A stretch of 64,000 nucleotides of DNA from contig NC_081414.1 in the NCBI RefSeq assembly GCF_030272615.1, positions 816,208,396 through 816,272,395 on the forward strand. Reading direction: 5' to 3'. The position numbers and the translations under genes are program-made. Below are positions 33,618 to 44,493 of this stretch, in pieces. The number at the start of each line of letters is the position of its first letter. The first letter of the stretch is position 1. The stretch comes from Cryptomeria japonica (Eukaryota > Streptophyta > Pinopsida > Cupressales > Cupressaceae). The notes under the pieces are model-generated. The model saw only the letters and a list, made by a program, of their open reading frames with translations, searched no databases and was not told where the DNA came from.

Positions 33618-35030
33618 ATTTCGCTCCTGACCCTTCCAAAGGGTCCAGAGCGAAATTCCTAAAAACCCTTATTTTCTTAGCAAAATCAACTCAAACTTGG
33701 GTTTCTATAACTTGGACGTGAGAGGAGAAGTGTTTTCTAGCCTTTTGAGGTGAATGCAACTTGAAATGATGGAGGAATAAGCCTAAATTAAGAAATTCGC
33801 TCCTAACCATTCCAAAGGGTCCAGAGCGAATTTTCTCTAAATCACCTTTTTTCCCAATTTTGTGCCAAGCCAAGTGCTGACTAGGGTGAGTTTTGATGGG
33901 AGAGGTCCTCGGGAATGACTTTGACTTAGCAATGATTATCAAACTTGAAGGAATTTAGCCAAAAAGTGATTTTCGCTCCTGACCCTTCCAAAGGGTCCAG
34001 AGCGAAAATCTTAAAACTACCTATTTTCCTTGCAAGTCTAGTCAAACGTTAGGTTTTCATGGCTTGGATGGGTGCAAGGAGACATGTTCTTGCCTTTTGA
34101 AGTTAATTGGTGTTGAAAAATGATGGAAATTAGCCCAAACCAAGGATTTCGCTCCTGACCCTTCCAAAGGGTCCAGAGCGAAAATCTTAGGATCACCTAC
34201 TTTCTTTGCAAGACAAGTCAAAATTTTGATTTTTATGGCCTAGATAGGAGTGAGGCGATGTGTCCTTGGTCTTGGAGGTGGATTGGAGTTGAAAAGATGA
34301 GGAAATAAGCCTAAAATAAGATTTTCACTCTTGACCCTTCCAAAGGGTCCAGAGCGAAAATCCTAAAAACCATCTTATCCTCTAGATTTTGTGCTAAGTC
34401 AGGCCTAGACTAGGGTGAGAAAAGCTATTTGGAATGCCTTGGAAGGATTTTGGCCACCAAAATGTAGATTTTGAGCTAAGACAAGGATTTCGCTCCTGAC
34501 CCTTCCAAAGGGTCCAGAGCGAAATCCTAGATAGGTCATGTTCCTGGCTAAGTTTTTGAGCGAATTCTCCTTTTTGGACCTTGTGAAGATCAAACCAATG
34601 TTGCCAAGTTGGGAAGTGGATTCAATGTGGGGGAGTCCAGATGAATTGAAGTGAAGTAAGTGTAAAATGAAGCCTAAAGAAGGAATTTCGCTCCTAACCC
34701 TTCCAGAGGGTCCAGAGCGAAATTCCCAAAATCACCTAGTTTGCCCATGAGGAAGGTCAAGTTGTAGATTCCTAGCCTTTGGTGAGGAGAAGGATAGCGT
34801 ATGCTTGCCTTGGAAGACATTTTGGAGAGGAAACATGATGGAATTTGTCCAAAAATGCAAAATTCGCTCCTAACCCTTCCAGAGGGTCCAGGGCGAAATC
34901 TTTTGAAACTACTATTTTTCACCTTGTTTGGGCCAGGCGAGGCGCTGGTTGCGAGGTAACGTTGAAAAGAGGTCCAAGTTGGCCAGGAATGCTAATTTCG
35001 CTCCTGACCCTTCCAGAGGGTCCATGGCGA
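33618..35030 (+). repeat. Hairpin array, second half, outer solo LTR
   Basis: Nine more TTCGCTCCTGACCCTT-type hairpins, mostly 164-198 bp apart, the last at about 34996. Together with the first half this makes about 17 hairpins. Confidence 0.88.
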
Positions 35031-35190
35031 AATTCTTATAGGGTCTGTCCCTGGAAAGAGTCTTGAACTAACTTCATTTTAATATCTTTTGTTGATGATT
35101 TAAGGTGTGAAATACTATGTTGAAATGAATTTATTATGTCCTTAATCATCTTTTGATTTGTTTTTGCAAATGAAAAAAGATCAAGCCAAG

Positions 35191-35310
35191 ACAAGGACGA
35201 CCTTCTCCAGTCCAGCATCAACAAGGACGGCCTTCTCCAGTCCAGCATCAACAAGGACGGCCTTCTCCGGTCTAGCATCATCAGGGACGACCTCTTCCAG
35301 TCCAGCATTT
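35191..35310 (+). repeat. 30-bp tandem repeat, four copies
   Basis: Unit ACAAGGACGACCTTCTCCAG plus ten bases, exactly 30 bp each; it encodes a Ser/Thr/Ala-rich decapeptide in the ORF remnant 35170-35373. Confidence 0.9.
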
Positions 35311-35659
35311 GAAGGAAAGGTACACCATCCATCCTGCACATCAAAGACAAAGGAGGTTAAAGCAAGGGTTTGTTGAAGAAGTAGACAGTTCCAGAAGAGT
35401 TAATTAAAGTTAGCTTCTCAGCATCATCAAATTGAGCATCTACCAAGTTACAAGTGTCAGACAAGGTGGCATCCCAGTCATCACTCCTCCAGTCGGATTG
35501 GTCCACCTCAGCGTGTCCAGATTCAATGTACCTGACTCATTGGAGATGGCACAAACTTCGATGTACCTACCCCGGTTCTCTATTGGTCGAATATTCCAGA
35601 GAAGACATGTGTCCAAACAATACAATTGTTTCATTGGCCAGAATTGAGTTTGTTGTAAC

Positions 35660-35677
35660 AAACCCTAATTAGGGTTT
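35660..35677 (+). promoter_or_regulatory. Telobox palindrome of the outer solo LTR
   Basis: AAACCCTAATTAGGGTTT, about 65 bases upstream of the TATA box at 35742. Confidence 0.7.
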
Positions 35678-35741
35678 TCATTGTAAGATCTCGGCCATTG
35701 ATTTCAAGTTGATTTGAGCCATCGATTTGTATTGAGGGCGC

Positions 35742-35748
35742 TATATAA
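35742..35748 (+). promoter_or_regulatory. TATA box of the outer solo LTR
   Basis: GGGCGCTATATAAGCCC, followed by CTCCTCATTTGTAA, a likely start region also seen after the TATA box at 53916. Confidence 0.65.
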
Positions 35749-36625
35749 GCCCTGGCTCCTCATTTGTAATAGTTAGTGAATAGTTAGTCAGGAGTTAGAA
35801 GGTGAATAGTTAGAAATAGTGAATAAGTCAGTTAATAGTATAGCAATTAGAGTAGAATAGAAAGAGAAGGCAAAGATTGTTGCCAAGATGTTGTTCTAAA
35901 AGGCTTGTAAAACTTCATTGAAGAAATGGTGAAATCTATGGGTCGATTCAACAATTTGCATGGTCTCTATACTTCTCAGATTTGATTTCATGTTATTAGA
36001 TGAGTGGAAGAAATGTGTTTGATTGAAGGTGAAATTTGTATATCCATACTACTAGCAGTTTGTTGATTGCAGACTTGCCTTGTGTAGTCAACTAGAATCA
36101 TTCAGCTTAAGCTTAACTTCAATTGTCGCTTCTTCACTGATATGCATCAGCCTGATGGTGTCTATGCCTACAACGATGATCTGAACATCATAAAGCTTTC
36201 CTCCGAAGATCGCACTAATCTTGTGGAGATGGTCCTAGGATGTCAAAACAAGACTTAGAATTTCATCAAAGATCAATCATTGCTCCTACATTCTTAGTGT
36301 CAGAATTAGATCCTTCCCTCGCCCTCATCCTTTTTTCCTTTTTTTCAAAAAAAATCTAGGCTAGTGAAATCTTGTGTTCCAACAATATTCAAAGCAAATC
36401 AGACGTTTAGTCATCAAGTGTAAGTCCCCTTGTGATTCCAGCAAAATCACATCATACACAAAGAGCTTATCCACGAGTAGAGAACCTACATACAAGAACC
36501 TTGGAGTTGCCTCGACTGATCCTTCGGCGAGATCTTCAGTAGTCGGGAAACTTTGCTCAAGAGAGGATAAGGTACCTTTAGGTATTTTATTCTGTGTTCG
36601 CATGTGCATGAAAAACACATCAACA

Positions 36626-39139
36626 CAGTGCAAGATCAAAAATACCTGTTGCTGTATAGTTTCGCCACAAAATCATAACTAAAAATTGCCAAAATCAAAA
36701 AATTAAAAATCATTTACTACAGGATGTTGTCAAAGGCTTTATAGATACAATATACTTCAGTGCGATGCATATTTGATTTTATTTTGCCAATATTGGGGAA
36801 AATAACCCATAAAATAGTTCTCTTGATGCAGCATACATGTACAATTACATGTTTCTTGCTAATACAAGCAGAAGAAAGATTTTACTCAGTTGCCACATCA
36901 CAGTTGTTTGCCATATTCAGAACATCAGATCTTTCAGCTTCATGACATTACTGGTGATCCCAGGGCTTCCTTGCTTTCAGGTTCAGTTCCCTATGAGTGT
37001 GAGCTGCTTGGCAAAATGTGTCCTTTCTGCTGTGGTAATTTGAGGAGCCATTAGATGCTTAGGATTTAACTTCAAGCCCTGTGTGGACATTTTTCTACCC
37101 ATGATATCAGATTGGTCTCTTAGCTATATTTGTTTGTAAAACATTGGCTGGAATAGAAAACTTTTTTTTTGATCAGGGAAGAGACGGGTGTGTGGGGATG
37201 GGGTGCAAGGAGAGATTTGTAGAAGCATTATTTCTGACAATGACACACTTTGTGTGATATAAACTTAGCCCAAAGCCATGTGGCACAGACAAAGCTGCCC
37301 ATCAAGACCTTTGTAGAATGATTCTTGAAAGGTGCCATTTTCAAATGCAGCTTGAAGGGTCTGGGCCGATTTGAGAGATTAGAAATAGGGCAATGGGAAG
37401 ACCTTTTACAATTATGTGAGAAAAATCGTTATCACTTAGTGAATCACACTCCACTTCTCTCTTCCCATTTGTATAAAAGTGGTGAATCAGGGACCCTACA
37501 ATGCACTAGCAAAATTAGTATCAGTATATTGGAAATCACAAGCTTTTTTCAAGCACAAGATTTTATCATGGTTAATAAAAGCATTCTTAAGATTAAACTT
37601 CACTAAGCAGGTATTGTAAGAGAGAAGAAACTGTTGGTCATGCCTCTTGGAGACACACTACAGCCAAGTCCTTTTTGGCCTGGTTGAAAGCTGAAACTTT
37701 TACAATTGGTGTCCCCTTTCTTGAAAAGAACATCCCTTCAGGAGCACTTGAATGATTGATTGCTATCATATTTCTATCAAAATTAAGGTGCAAGGCTACA
37801 TTTCATGAGGAACCTTCCACTCTTAGCTTAGGGCAGCTAAGCCTTTTTAAGCAAGCATTTTTTTTGCTGGTGAAAGATTTGTTAAAGTGTTCATGTAAAT
37901 GTTCTGAGACAATGGCTCTTGGGGTACAGTTGGAGACATTGCACATAAACCTGTTGTTATATTCATGAAATTCTTTGGTTATCTTAAGTAATACAAGATG
38001 CGTTTCTTCAAAATAATATTAAAAATCAATGCTAATACTAAAATCAGCCCTGAACGTTACGACCATGGGATCAACAACATTATGCCTAGCATTGTCAGAT
38101 CTTGACTAGGATTAGAAAATGTGAACTAGTAAAAGTAAACCACAATCAAAGGATATTTAATGAGAATAATTCATTTTTTTTCATCATTTTCGGAAGGATA
38201 GTTGTATAGGAATCTGAAAATCCTCTCAACAAGAATTGGTGAAGCTATGGATGTTGATGTACTTGTCAAAACAAAAAATGGATGTTGATGTACTAATTCT
38301 AGGTATCAAAAAGGAAAAACAGACGGAAACCATAATCAAACAAATAAACGTTCCAACCCACTATCCAAAGAAGCAATTCTGATACTAGATATTTTTCTGC
38401 GTGATTAGTGATAGACCACATTTTATATTCTGTCTGCATTAAGCTTGAACTGCGTTCTTAACATTAAACCTCAGTCATTACAAGAATGTACCTTATATAT
38501 TATAACACAACCTCGCCATTTTTCAGCTGTGCTTAAGGACCTTGGGAGATTTGAACATGTGTACAAATAATGCCCCCATTGTGATTTACCACAACACCCT
38601 CAGAATTGCATCTGAGGATAGTTCGAAAAAATAAAATATTCAAAATTTGAATATGTGTCCAGCTAATGTCCATTAGCATTACACCACAACCCCCTCAGAG
38701 ACAATTCTGGCAATAGTCCAAGAATCATAAAATACCCACAATTTAAAATCCCCCATCCAAACAATTGTAAAAATCAAATGTGCGGGAAACAGAAACAAAA
38801 CTGATCAAAACCAATTACAAATTACAAATAACCAATTAAATCAAACTGATCAAAACTCAAAGAAGATGGACCTTATCTTTAGTGACGCAATATTCACTAG
38901 ATGCATTAAATTGCTTGAGAAATAGTATAGCAAACTTCTCTGTCTGTCCTTACCATTTGAATTATTTAAACTAATACGCAGAAAGTGGAAAAAAGATATT
39001 AAAATAACAAACCAGAGCGAGTAGTTCTGGTGACAGCAAATATTTTCCATCTTCCCCTGAGTGAGGGGAAGACCTTTTGCCGGCAAAAGGAAGGAAGGCG
39101 ATGAGCGTGGCTGAAGGAGTTCAACTGCAGAGTCTCCAT
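36626..39139 (-). pseudogene. Candidate 5' part of the same host-like gene, with a possible plastid transit-peptide exon
   Basis: On the minus strand 39139-39013 reads from ATG as METLQLNSFSHAHRL and continues Ser/Arg/Phe-rich to RTTRS, ending at a possible GT donor (39012-39011). This has the composition of a chloroplast transit peptide. A possible continuation in phase is at about 38257-38188 (SPILVERIFRFLYNYPSEN). Another protein-like block is at about 37072-36985 (KLNPKHLMAPQITTAERTHF). The block near 36650-36626 (IFDLALEE...) runs straight into the frame at 27253 once the solo LTR is removed. Joining these into one gene is my inference; donors and acceptors are only partly convincing and no family is recognised. 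Confidence 0.25.
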
Positions 39140-41103
39140 TTGCAATTAAGGGTTTGGGTTTTCCTATTGCTGAGCATTCATTATAGTTATAAGTCATAGA
39201 CAATTGAATTGTATGCATAGAAGTATCTGCAACGTTATCTATATGGGTTCCACCATTATCACAAAAAATGTCATACGAAATTTGTTTTGGCTGAACAAAT
39301 GTTTTTTAGCTTATAATACGTAAACGAGGGGTTCGAACCAACGTTATTTTCCCTCGTTTGTTTGTCACGTCGAGCACGTCTGCTTTTGAGTTAACTGTTT
39401 TGGGGATATTAGGCCTAATCGATAAATTACAAAAACTATAACTAGCAATTGTATCTTTGTGTGCAATCGAAAGTCAATTAGAGAAAGTTTTGTTATATTT
39501 TTTGTATATATTTGTGTAGTACATGATTCAATTGGTTGATGATTTAGCAAATGACATTGTTTGTGCAACAAAGTTGTCAATGAAAAAGTGATAGATTTAA
39601 ATCAACTATGTATCCACTTAGAGAGATCGAAACATGATTGAAACAAAACCCTTAAATAAGTTGCAATAGGGGAGAGGGAGAGAGAGGCAGTGCTAGGGAT
39701 AGAAAGAGAGGGAGATAGAGAGGGGAAGATTGAGTGAGAGAGATAGAGAGAGGGAGGGGGGTTAAGGATATAGAAAGGAAGAGGGAGAGGGAGAAAGAGA
39801 CATAGAAAGAGGGAGACAATGAGAGGGGAGATGGAGAGAGAAACATAAAGATACAACAAGTGACACGTAGATGTGATTCATATAGTATACATTTATTATT
39901 TTATATATTATAGTGAAATTTAATAATAATGTGATCTCTCTCTATATATACCTAGGTATACCATATTTACAATTACCATATATATTATTATTAGGTTTAT
40001 TAGTAATGCTATATATTATTATTAATTAATTAATACATACTTATATAGAGATAAAAATGAGCTCTAGAATATATAACAAGATATATTGAATACATAGATG
40101 AATAAGCTACATAGTTATGCATATTTTTCCTTCTGCATAATCTATAGAGTAATATTCTTCTTCTACAATCGAATCTAGAATATATCTTCATCAATATTGT
40201 TATTCTTAACTAGGTTGCTAAATTCTCTGAGTAGAGAAACGTGACACTGATCATTATTGTTTGATTAATATTGTCTTCCTTTATTTGTCCCTTGTGTCGA
40301 TTAAAGTAGGAATTGCAAGAAATGGTAACCATTCTTCTTCTTTTTTTATACTTTGAACCAAACGATTTAAGAATATAGATGACTAATTAGTAGATTGACA
40401 CAAATATAAAGTCTCTCTATATGGTAGATGTATTCTCCTAATCCACTTATGCCTCTGATCCCATAAGCATTCTTTAGCTTTTAGCCTATTCCTAAATGGC
40501 TAGGAAATTCATCATTAAATAACTTAAATATAATATAATTATATAATAATAATGCTTATTTAATGTATACATGTAATATAATATTATTTATATATTTATA
40601 ATATAATATATATTATTTAATAGTGCTTTGTGGTAATGGGGTGTTTGACAAATCTTGTGAGCCCTATGCATCTCTGTTTGGTCTAGAGATTGCTTGCAAC
40701 CCTATGTGGCATATCTTTTTTGGACATTATGACGGGTGGAATAGTTTTGAAGCATGAGTGGTGCTCTAACAAGACAACATTAGTAATCACCCTCTTTTTA
40801 TCAAATACAATTTATCTTACATATTAAAAAAAGTAATATATTATTTCGAAATTGTTTAGTATAATATATAGCATGAATCTAAATATTTCCTCTATACATG
40901 ATATATTATTTATATATTATAAGTGAATTTATTTTATAAAAGTAAAAAATTGTAATTTATTATTTATATATTATATTTATTATATATCACAATATAAAGT
41001 TAATTTTAAAAATAAAATAATATTTTTAAAAATATAAATATATAATTATAATATAATATTAATATAAATAAAAAATTTTAAAAAATAAATATATAATTCA
41101 TTA
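39140..41103. other. AT-rich intergenic DNA with GA microsatellite
   Basis: No gene seen. A GA-rich purine tract lies at about 39665-39845 and AT-rich, weakly repetitive DNA at 39880-41103. The GGGGTTCGAACC at about 39332 is palindromic and not part of a tRNA. Confidence 0.6.
39665..39845 (+). repeat. GA-rich microsatellite
   Basis: Long imperfect GAGAGAGG / GAGGGAGA tract; it opens spurious ORFs on the minus strand. Confidence 0.85.
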
Positions 41104-41370
41104 TTTATATGTTATATTTTTATTTTTTTATCGATAACAAGTTTAGTATTTGTATTGATTGAAAGGAGAAATTACATGCATTCAGCTGCTTTGCAGCTTT
41201 TCCACTATCAAATGACTAAATGGGGTCTCGCCCCTACAAAACTCAAAATGAAACCCGAGACAGAAAACCAAAACCAACTATGCCTACCACTAAGGTTACA
41301 TTCCTTACATCAGTGAAAAACCACCAAAAAAACCAACGGCCTACTAACAGAAAATTCCCACGAAACCATC

Positions 41371-41973
41371 CTATCGAAACCAGCCAAGGGCCTCCTCCTT
41401 GGAGAAATTGGGGATGGCATGACTGGATCCTGCACTAGACTGCGCTGTCCCAGCATTGGTCATGGTTCCCAGCCATCCTCCACGCAACTCGTTGCATTCC
41501 ACTCTCTTTGCCATCTTCCATGGGATTTGATGTCGGACCAACGATCGCCCATCCTCACCAATTGGAGCCTGCGACTTCACCGAAGTCTGCTTGCTGCACA
41601 ATTTCGCCCGCTCCGTCGGACCCATCTTTTGCACAACATCCAGTAGATCCTGCCACCCTTTCCTTGCATCCTCCAACTGGGTTTCAACCGAGCGAGAGGC
41701 CGACCACACCACCAGAGGCTGCACTACATCATTATGCCCGCCTAAGTGCCTCCACGACCCTTGCTCCATTCGCAAACCCACACCAATCTTCGCACGTCCC
41801 ACCAACTCTGCCAGGCCAACCGACCATTTTGGTCTTAGAACCAGAGACGCCACCCGCGTCACCTCCTCCCTTGAGCTTCTCACCATCAGCGCCAATGCCA
41901 CAAATAGGGACAATGCGTCCAAATTAGTTTGTGGGTGACAGTCAGTGTCCAGGAATTCGTCCCCAAACATCAA
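41371..41973 (-). other. Open frame in the LINE 3' region, probably non-coding
   Basis: A 200-codon minus-strand frame and an overlapping Pro/Ser-rich plus-strand frame (41508-41927) are both open in this GC-rich stretch. Neither matches anything I know, and the RNase H stop lies upstream. Most likely 3' UTR with few stops by composition. Confidence 0.3.
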
Positions 41974-43439
41974 ATGAACAACCTACCAAAATTCTTCCTC
42001 ATCCACCCTAAATACATTCTTCAAATGATGGCTTGAAATAGGGCCTCGAAAGGCAAGCATTTGGCCCAAAGTGAGTAGCGAGAAATTCGCTTTCATCGTT
42101 CCCCTGCCACACAGCCAAGAAACAGCGGTCGCAAAGGAAATTACAATCCCTCTTCAAAATACCAAAAACGGAGAACCATTATTTCACATCATGATGCCAC
42201 CCCTTCCAATTATTACACCGCACGCACCACCTCTCACCGCACATCACCAACAAATCCAAAGTTCCATTCACCGTCATCATTGCTCCTGCGTCGCCATTTT
42301 CTCTACTTGTTGTCTATGCAGTGTACTCAATCCACATAAGCCTTCCCCACCCCTCAACACATGTCTAAAACGGGTTCTCACATAGCTTTTCACAACTTCT
42401 CGGGTTCCTCTTTCATACTCAATGCCTCTTCATATAGATTCTAAGGGATCTGTTGTGACGTTTTCACACATCGCCCCATTGCAAATGGGGACCCCCTTCT
42501 TTTTAGGCCCTGTTGTTCTTTTGGCTTTGTTTTTTGGGCCTTTTCGCAACAGTCTCTTTGCTTTGCAAGTGTTTGGGGGTCAGATTGATTAAGTCTGCTT
42601 TTTGTTTGAGCGAGTTTGGTGAAGTCTAGGGCATGTTTTGTCCCTTTTTAGGGTTTTTGCCTTTTGTCCTAGATTTTAGGGGGTTTCTGTTAGGGTTTTG
42701 AAAAAAACTGAACATACGACTAGAATTAGGACCCTTCAAGGAACCTCCCAGTAAAATTTGAGCCAAAACGGAGCAACTTTCTATTTTTAGAAAGTTCCTA
42801 TTTTTTAGGGATTTTACTAAGTCCCGGATTGGTCTAATTTTGCCAAAAATTAAACTTACTATTTTTAGTAAGTTCTATTTTTAGTAAGTTTCTTTTTTTA
42901 GTAAGTTTCTTTTTTTAGTAAGTGCTTTTCTGACCTATTTTGCCCAAACCTTGACATTTTGAAACACTTACTATTTGGGAAAATCTATTTTTGGCAGGAT
43001 CTTCATAGGAAAACACTGAAAGCTGAATATCTTCGAAGACGCTGAAGACTAAACGTTCTTGAAGACCATTTCTAAATCCGGAAAAGTCAAAAGGCAGACA
43101 AGTTGGATCAAAAATGGTTAAGTTTGGAACTCCTATCCCATAAGAGGAAAGCATGCAAAATCATCCAAGTCCAAAAATTCACATCAATCCACCAATGTCA
43201 TCCTGATCTGAAAATGGCCTGAAATTTGACTAAGTCTAGAAATTTGGAAGATCTTTCAAAATCCAAAATTTGCATTATGATTCCTATGGACCTGAAACCA
43301 CTCTCAAACATCCTGACAATATTTATGAAATATAACTTAAAGTATAAGTGCTATCTTCAATATGTCCTTTAATATGTCTTTTTCCTTTTCTTATACTTAA
43401 ATGTTATATTTCATATATATATCCTGACGAAGAGCCTGA

Positions 43440-43770
43440 AATAGTGCAAAAATCCACCTCTCCGGACATGGCCAAAATGCACCCAGGTATGGGCTAGGGT
43501 GCTGAATTCATGAAGTCATTCACACGTGCAAAAATCCACCTCTCCATGGACATGGCCAAAATGCGCCTAGGTATGGGCTAGGGCGTTGAATTCATGAAGT
43601 CATTCACAAGTGCAAAAATCCACCTCTCCATGGACGTGGCCAAAATGCGCCCAAGTCAGGGCTGGGGCGCTAAAACCTAAAATGAATTCACAAGTGGAAT
43701 TTTCCACCTCTTCATGGACATCTCCAAAATGCGCCCAGGTCAAGGCTGAGGCGCCAAAACTAGAAATGCA
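43440..43770 (+). repeat. 84-bp repeats in LTR copy C
   Basis: Four units with the CCACCTCTCCATGGACATGG core at about 84-bp spacing, each with a GCGCC...GGGCGC-type inverted motif. Confidence 0.85.
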
Positions 43771-44074
43771 TTCACAGAGGGAAAATTCATGAATCCTTGG
43801 TGTAGTAAAAAAATTTCACTCAAGCAAAAAAAATTGAAATTTTGCCTAAGGCACGGAATCCAAGGAGTCAAGGAGGAATAAAAGGCAGAATTCCCCTCGG
43901 GCGAATTTTCAGTTATGCTATTTTTAGACATCAAATCCCGACCAAATGTGGAAAATTTTATAGATTCAAAATCGGGGTGAAATTCTTCATCCAATGAACC
44001 TGGCTCCTAAATTTTAGGAGGATCCCTAAAAAATAGGGATGTTGAAAAAGAGACATGGACAATTCACAAAGTAA

Positions 44075-44302
44075 TGGAAATTCCTTCCTTCAGGACATAA
44101 TTCCAGGAAAGGTGAAAATTTGGCTAAGTGTTGGAAATTCCTTCCTTCACGACGGAATTCTTGGAAATGTGAAAATTTGGCTAAGTGTTGGAAATTCCTT
44201 CCTTCTGGACAAAATTCCAAGAAAGATGAAAATTTGGCTAAGTATTGGAAATTCCTTCCTTCGGGACAAAATTCCAAGCAAGGAAGATATACACCCAAGG
44301 AT
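44075..44302 (+). repeat. 57-bp tandem repeat, four copies
   Basis: TGGAAATTCCTTCCTTC starts at 44075, 44132, 44189 and 44246, exactly 57 bp apart. 57 is a multiple of three, so spurious ORFs run through on both strands. Confidence 0.9.
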
Positions 44303-44317
44303 GAATTGAACATAGAA

Positions 44318-44478
44318 TTTGCTTGACAGAGAAGAAGATTAACCCCAACTGACTCCCAAACACCCGTAACGCGGAGAGATTGAAGAGATTGCCACTAACA
44401 CACACAAAATGAAAGCCAAACGACCAAAAGGGCCTAAAAGAAAAGGGGGGTCCCTATCTGGGATGGGGTGATGTGTGA
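44318..44478 (-). repeat. Inverted LTR-start fragment next to gag
   Basis: Reverse complement of about 51659-51826, the start of the 3' LTR, including the CATCACCCCATCCCAGATAG block. It abuts gag directly, so PBS and leader are missing. Confidence 0.85.
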
Positions 44479-44493
44479 TGGGGTCCATATTCT

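Larger units (their letters stand above)
27254..36625 (+). mobile_element. Giant solo LTR of the gypsy family (outer copy), split by another solo LTR
   Basis: Starts TGTTGTGACG and ends CACATCAACA, with a perfect five-base duplication CAGTG at 27249-27253 and 36626-36630. Removing the inner insertion leaves 4792 bp. It contains no PBS, gag or pol and no internal second terminus, so it is a solo LTR rather than a short element. Contents in order: a palindrome (27716-27794), a hairpin array (27807-28905 and 33618-35030), a 30-bp repeat with an ORF remnant (35170-35373), a telobox palindrome (35660-35677), a TATA box (35742-35748) and about 880 bp of R-U5. Orientation is taken from the promoter layout. 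Confidence 0.92.
42451..44317 (+). repeat. 5' LTR of gypsy-2, incomplete (copy C)
   Basis: Shares with 51649-53460 the AT hairpins (CTTACTATTTTTAGTAAG type), the 84-bp repeat array and the segment at 43790-44040. It differs in its first 150 bp, holds the long palindrome absent from the 3' LTR, and lacks promoter, R-U5 and PBS. It stops at a four-copy 57-bp repeat followed by inverted LTR sequence. Confidence 0.8.

Noticed and set aside
37325-37968. Plus-strand ORFs of 93 and 70 codons
   Set aside because: No motif, no start context and no continuity; kept only as part of the unassigned region.
39325-39345. tRNA gene or SINE B box at GGGGTTCGAACC
   Set aside because: Only the palindromic T-arm-like core is present; no A box, acceptor stem or anticodon arm could be fitted.
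39602-39859. Leu/Ser/Pro-rich minus-strand ORFs
   Set aside because: Translation of a GA microsatellite.
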